This document shows, in pieces, positions 4,849 through 5,120 of a DNA stretch of 5,120 nt. How positions within the stretch are numbered: position 1 is the first letter of the stretch; the number at the start of each line of letters is the position of its first letter. The stretch lies in contig JABAYZ010000277.1 in the NCBI GenBank assembly GCA_018608735.1, forward strand, positions 1-5,120, written 5' to 3'. The notes below the pieces were generated by a model. That model was not told where the DNA came from, searched no databases, and worked only from the letters and a program-made list of their open reading frames with translations. This DNA is from Flavobacteriaceae bacterium. GTDB lineage: Bacteria; Bacteroidota; Bacteroidia; Flavobacteriales; Flavobacteriaceae. The translations under genes were made by a program, and so were the position numbers.

Positions 4849-5056
4849 TTAGCCATTTTGCCTCAGACAAAAATAAACTGCAATTGCGAGTAAAAACAAT
4901 ATTTGAGATCTGCCGCCATTTTTTCGCAACTACCTACGAAGAACAGATTGCCGGCAGAGATAAATTGACCAAAGGGTGGCTCGCCAGTTGGCTACCCCCG
5001 CTGTTTAAAATGTATGTCTTGTCTTCATAACTAACCTTCAGGCGAATTGTTTCTGT
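4849..5056. other. Intergenic region upstream of the operon, expected to hold its promoter
   Basis: About 208 bases lie between the stop of the upstream gene and the first operon gene. I see no convincing gene. Short ATG-initiated frames exist on the minus strand (for example one starting in AAAATGGCGGC near 4918) but lack coding character. No -35/-10 pair with good spacing stood out. The region must carry the operon promoter unless transcription reads in from upstream. The one clear structure is the inverted repeat at 4974-4997. Confidence 0.5.
4974..4997 (-). terminator. GC-rich inverted repeat, possible terminator of the upstream gene
   Basis: GGGTGGCT (4974-4981) can pair with GGCTACCC (4990-4997), with two G-U pairs in eight and an eight-base loop. 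On the minus strand the 3' arm is followed by TTTGG, a short and imperfect T-run. It lies about 60 bases after the stop of the upstream minus-strand gene. A competing pairing GCCA/TGGC exists inside. It could end the upstream transcript or fold in the operon leader if the promoter lies further up. Confidence 0.4.
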
Positions 5057-5120
5057 TCAAAACTCTTCAGCCTCTCTAGCTATAGATTCTACATCTACAT
5101 CTTCAATAACAGTATTAATC
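5057..5120 (-). CDS. C-terminal end of an unidentified protein (runs off the window)
   Basis: A minus-strand frame is open from the window edge to the TGA at 5059-5057, giving 20 residues that end in VDVESIAREAEEF. The tail is acidic and looks like an amphipathic helix, as in many real protein C-termini. It is too short for a family assignment. A gap of about 208 bases with an inverted repeat separates it from the ubiquitin-like operon, so it is probably a separate unit. Alternative: a chance open stretch. Confidence 0.45.
   Translation of the reverse strand, partial: INTVIEDVDVESIAREAEEF

Noticed and set aside
4870..4899. Possible minus-strand promoter TTGTTT / TATTTT with an 18-base spacer
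   Set aside because: Transcription would start at about 4863, inside the GAGG ribosome site of the first gene, leaving almost no leader.
1..5120. CRISPR array, insertion sequence, tRNA or rRNA
   Set aside because: No spaced direct repeats, transposase or integrase motifs, or tRNA/rRNA consensus stretches were seen on either strand.

Overview
The window holds a tightly packed bacterial ubiquitin-like conjugation operon. All genes read on the minus strand, from about 4848 down to 807. The operon is followed by a separate secreted-nuclease cluster (734 to 1) and preceded by the tail of an unrelated minus-strand gene (5120 to 5057). AT-rich base use by eye, good Shine-Dalgarno sites, Sec-type signal peptides and a YHYH/SNase-type nuclease suggest a Gram-negative bacterium, probably a proteobacterium. 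The sequence does not fix the genus. The flanking genes look like ordinary secreted or housekeeping functions, so the operon reads as an accessory module.

Operon in order of transcription: (1) a 299-residue membrane-anchored protein with a zinc ribbon, a second four-cysteine motif resembling a RING/treble-clef half-site, and a C-terminal OB-fold; (2) a 68-residue J-domain-like protein with an HPD motif; (3) an E1-like ThiF/MoeB-fold activating enzyme with a C-terminal extension; (4) a single-domain ubiquitin-like protein ending in Gly-Tyr-Asp-Ser; (5) an E2 (UBC-fold) enzyme with a eukaryote-like HPN...Cys active site and a C-terminal zinc ribbon; (6) a JAB/JAMM metallopeptidase with every metal ligand present; (7) a DUF4236 protein. 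Adjacent genes overlap by 1, 8, 1 and 11 bases or are separated by only 10 and 3 bases, which points to co-transcription and translational coupling.

Working model (inference): the JAMM peptidase trims the three-residue tail of the ubiquitin-like protein, and the E1 adenylates the exposed glycine and passes it to Cys91 of the E2. The membrane protein may act as an E3 or scaffold, tied to the E2 by a zinc ribbon of identical cysteine spacing in both proteins. The module belongs to the broad group that includes the antiviral Bil and Bub ubiquitin-like systems of bacteria and the E1-E2-Ub-RING-Rpn11 cluster of Caldiarchaeum. The additional TM/zinc/OB protein, J-like protein and DUF4236 protein make this version worth attention.

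Downstream, after 63 to 72 bases containing two short inverted repeats, comes a secreted nuclease with a YHYH-like segment and an intact SNase active site. It is followed by a 26-codon ORF with a signal peptide starting in a TGATG overlap, and then the start of another secreted protein that runs off the window at base 1. The two ORFs and the 5' and 3' partial genes were found by reading the sequence directly.
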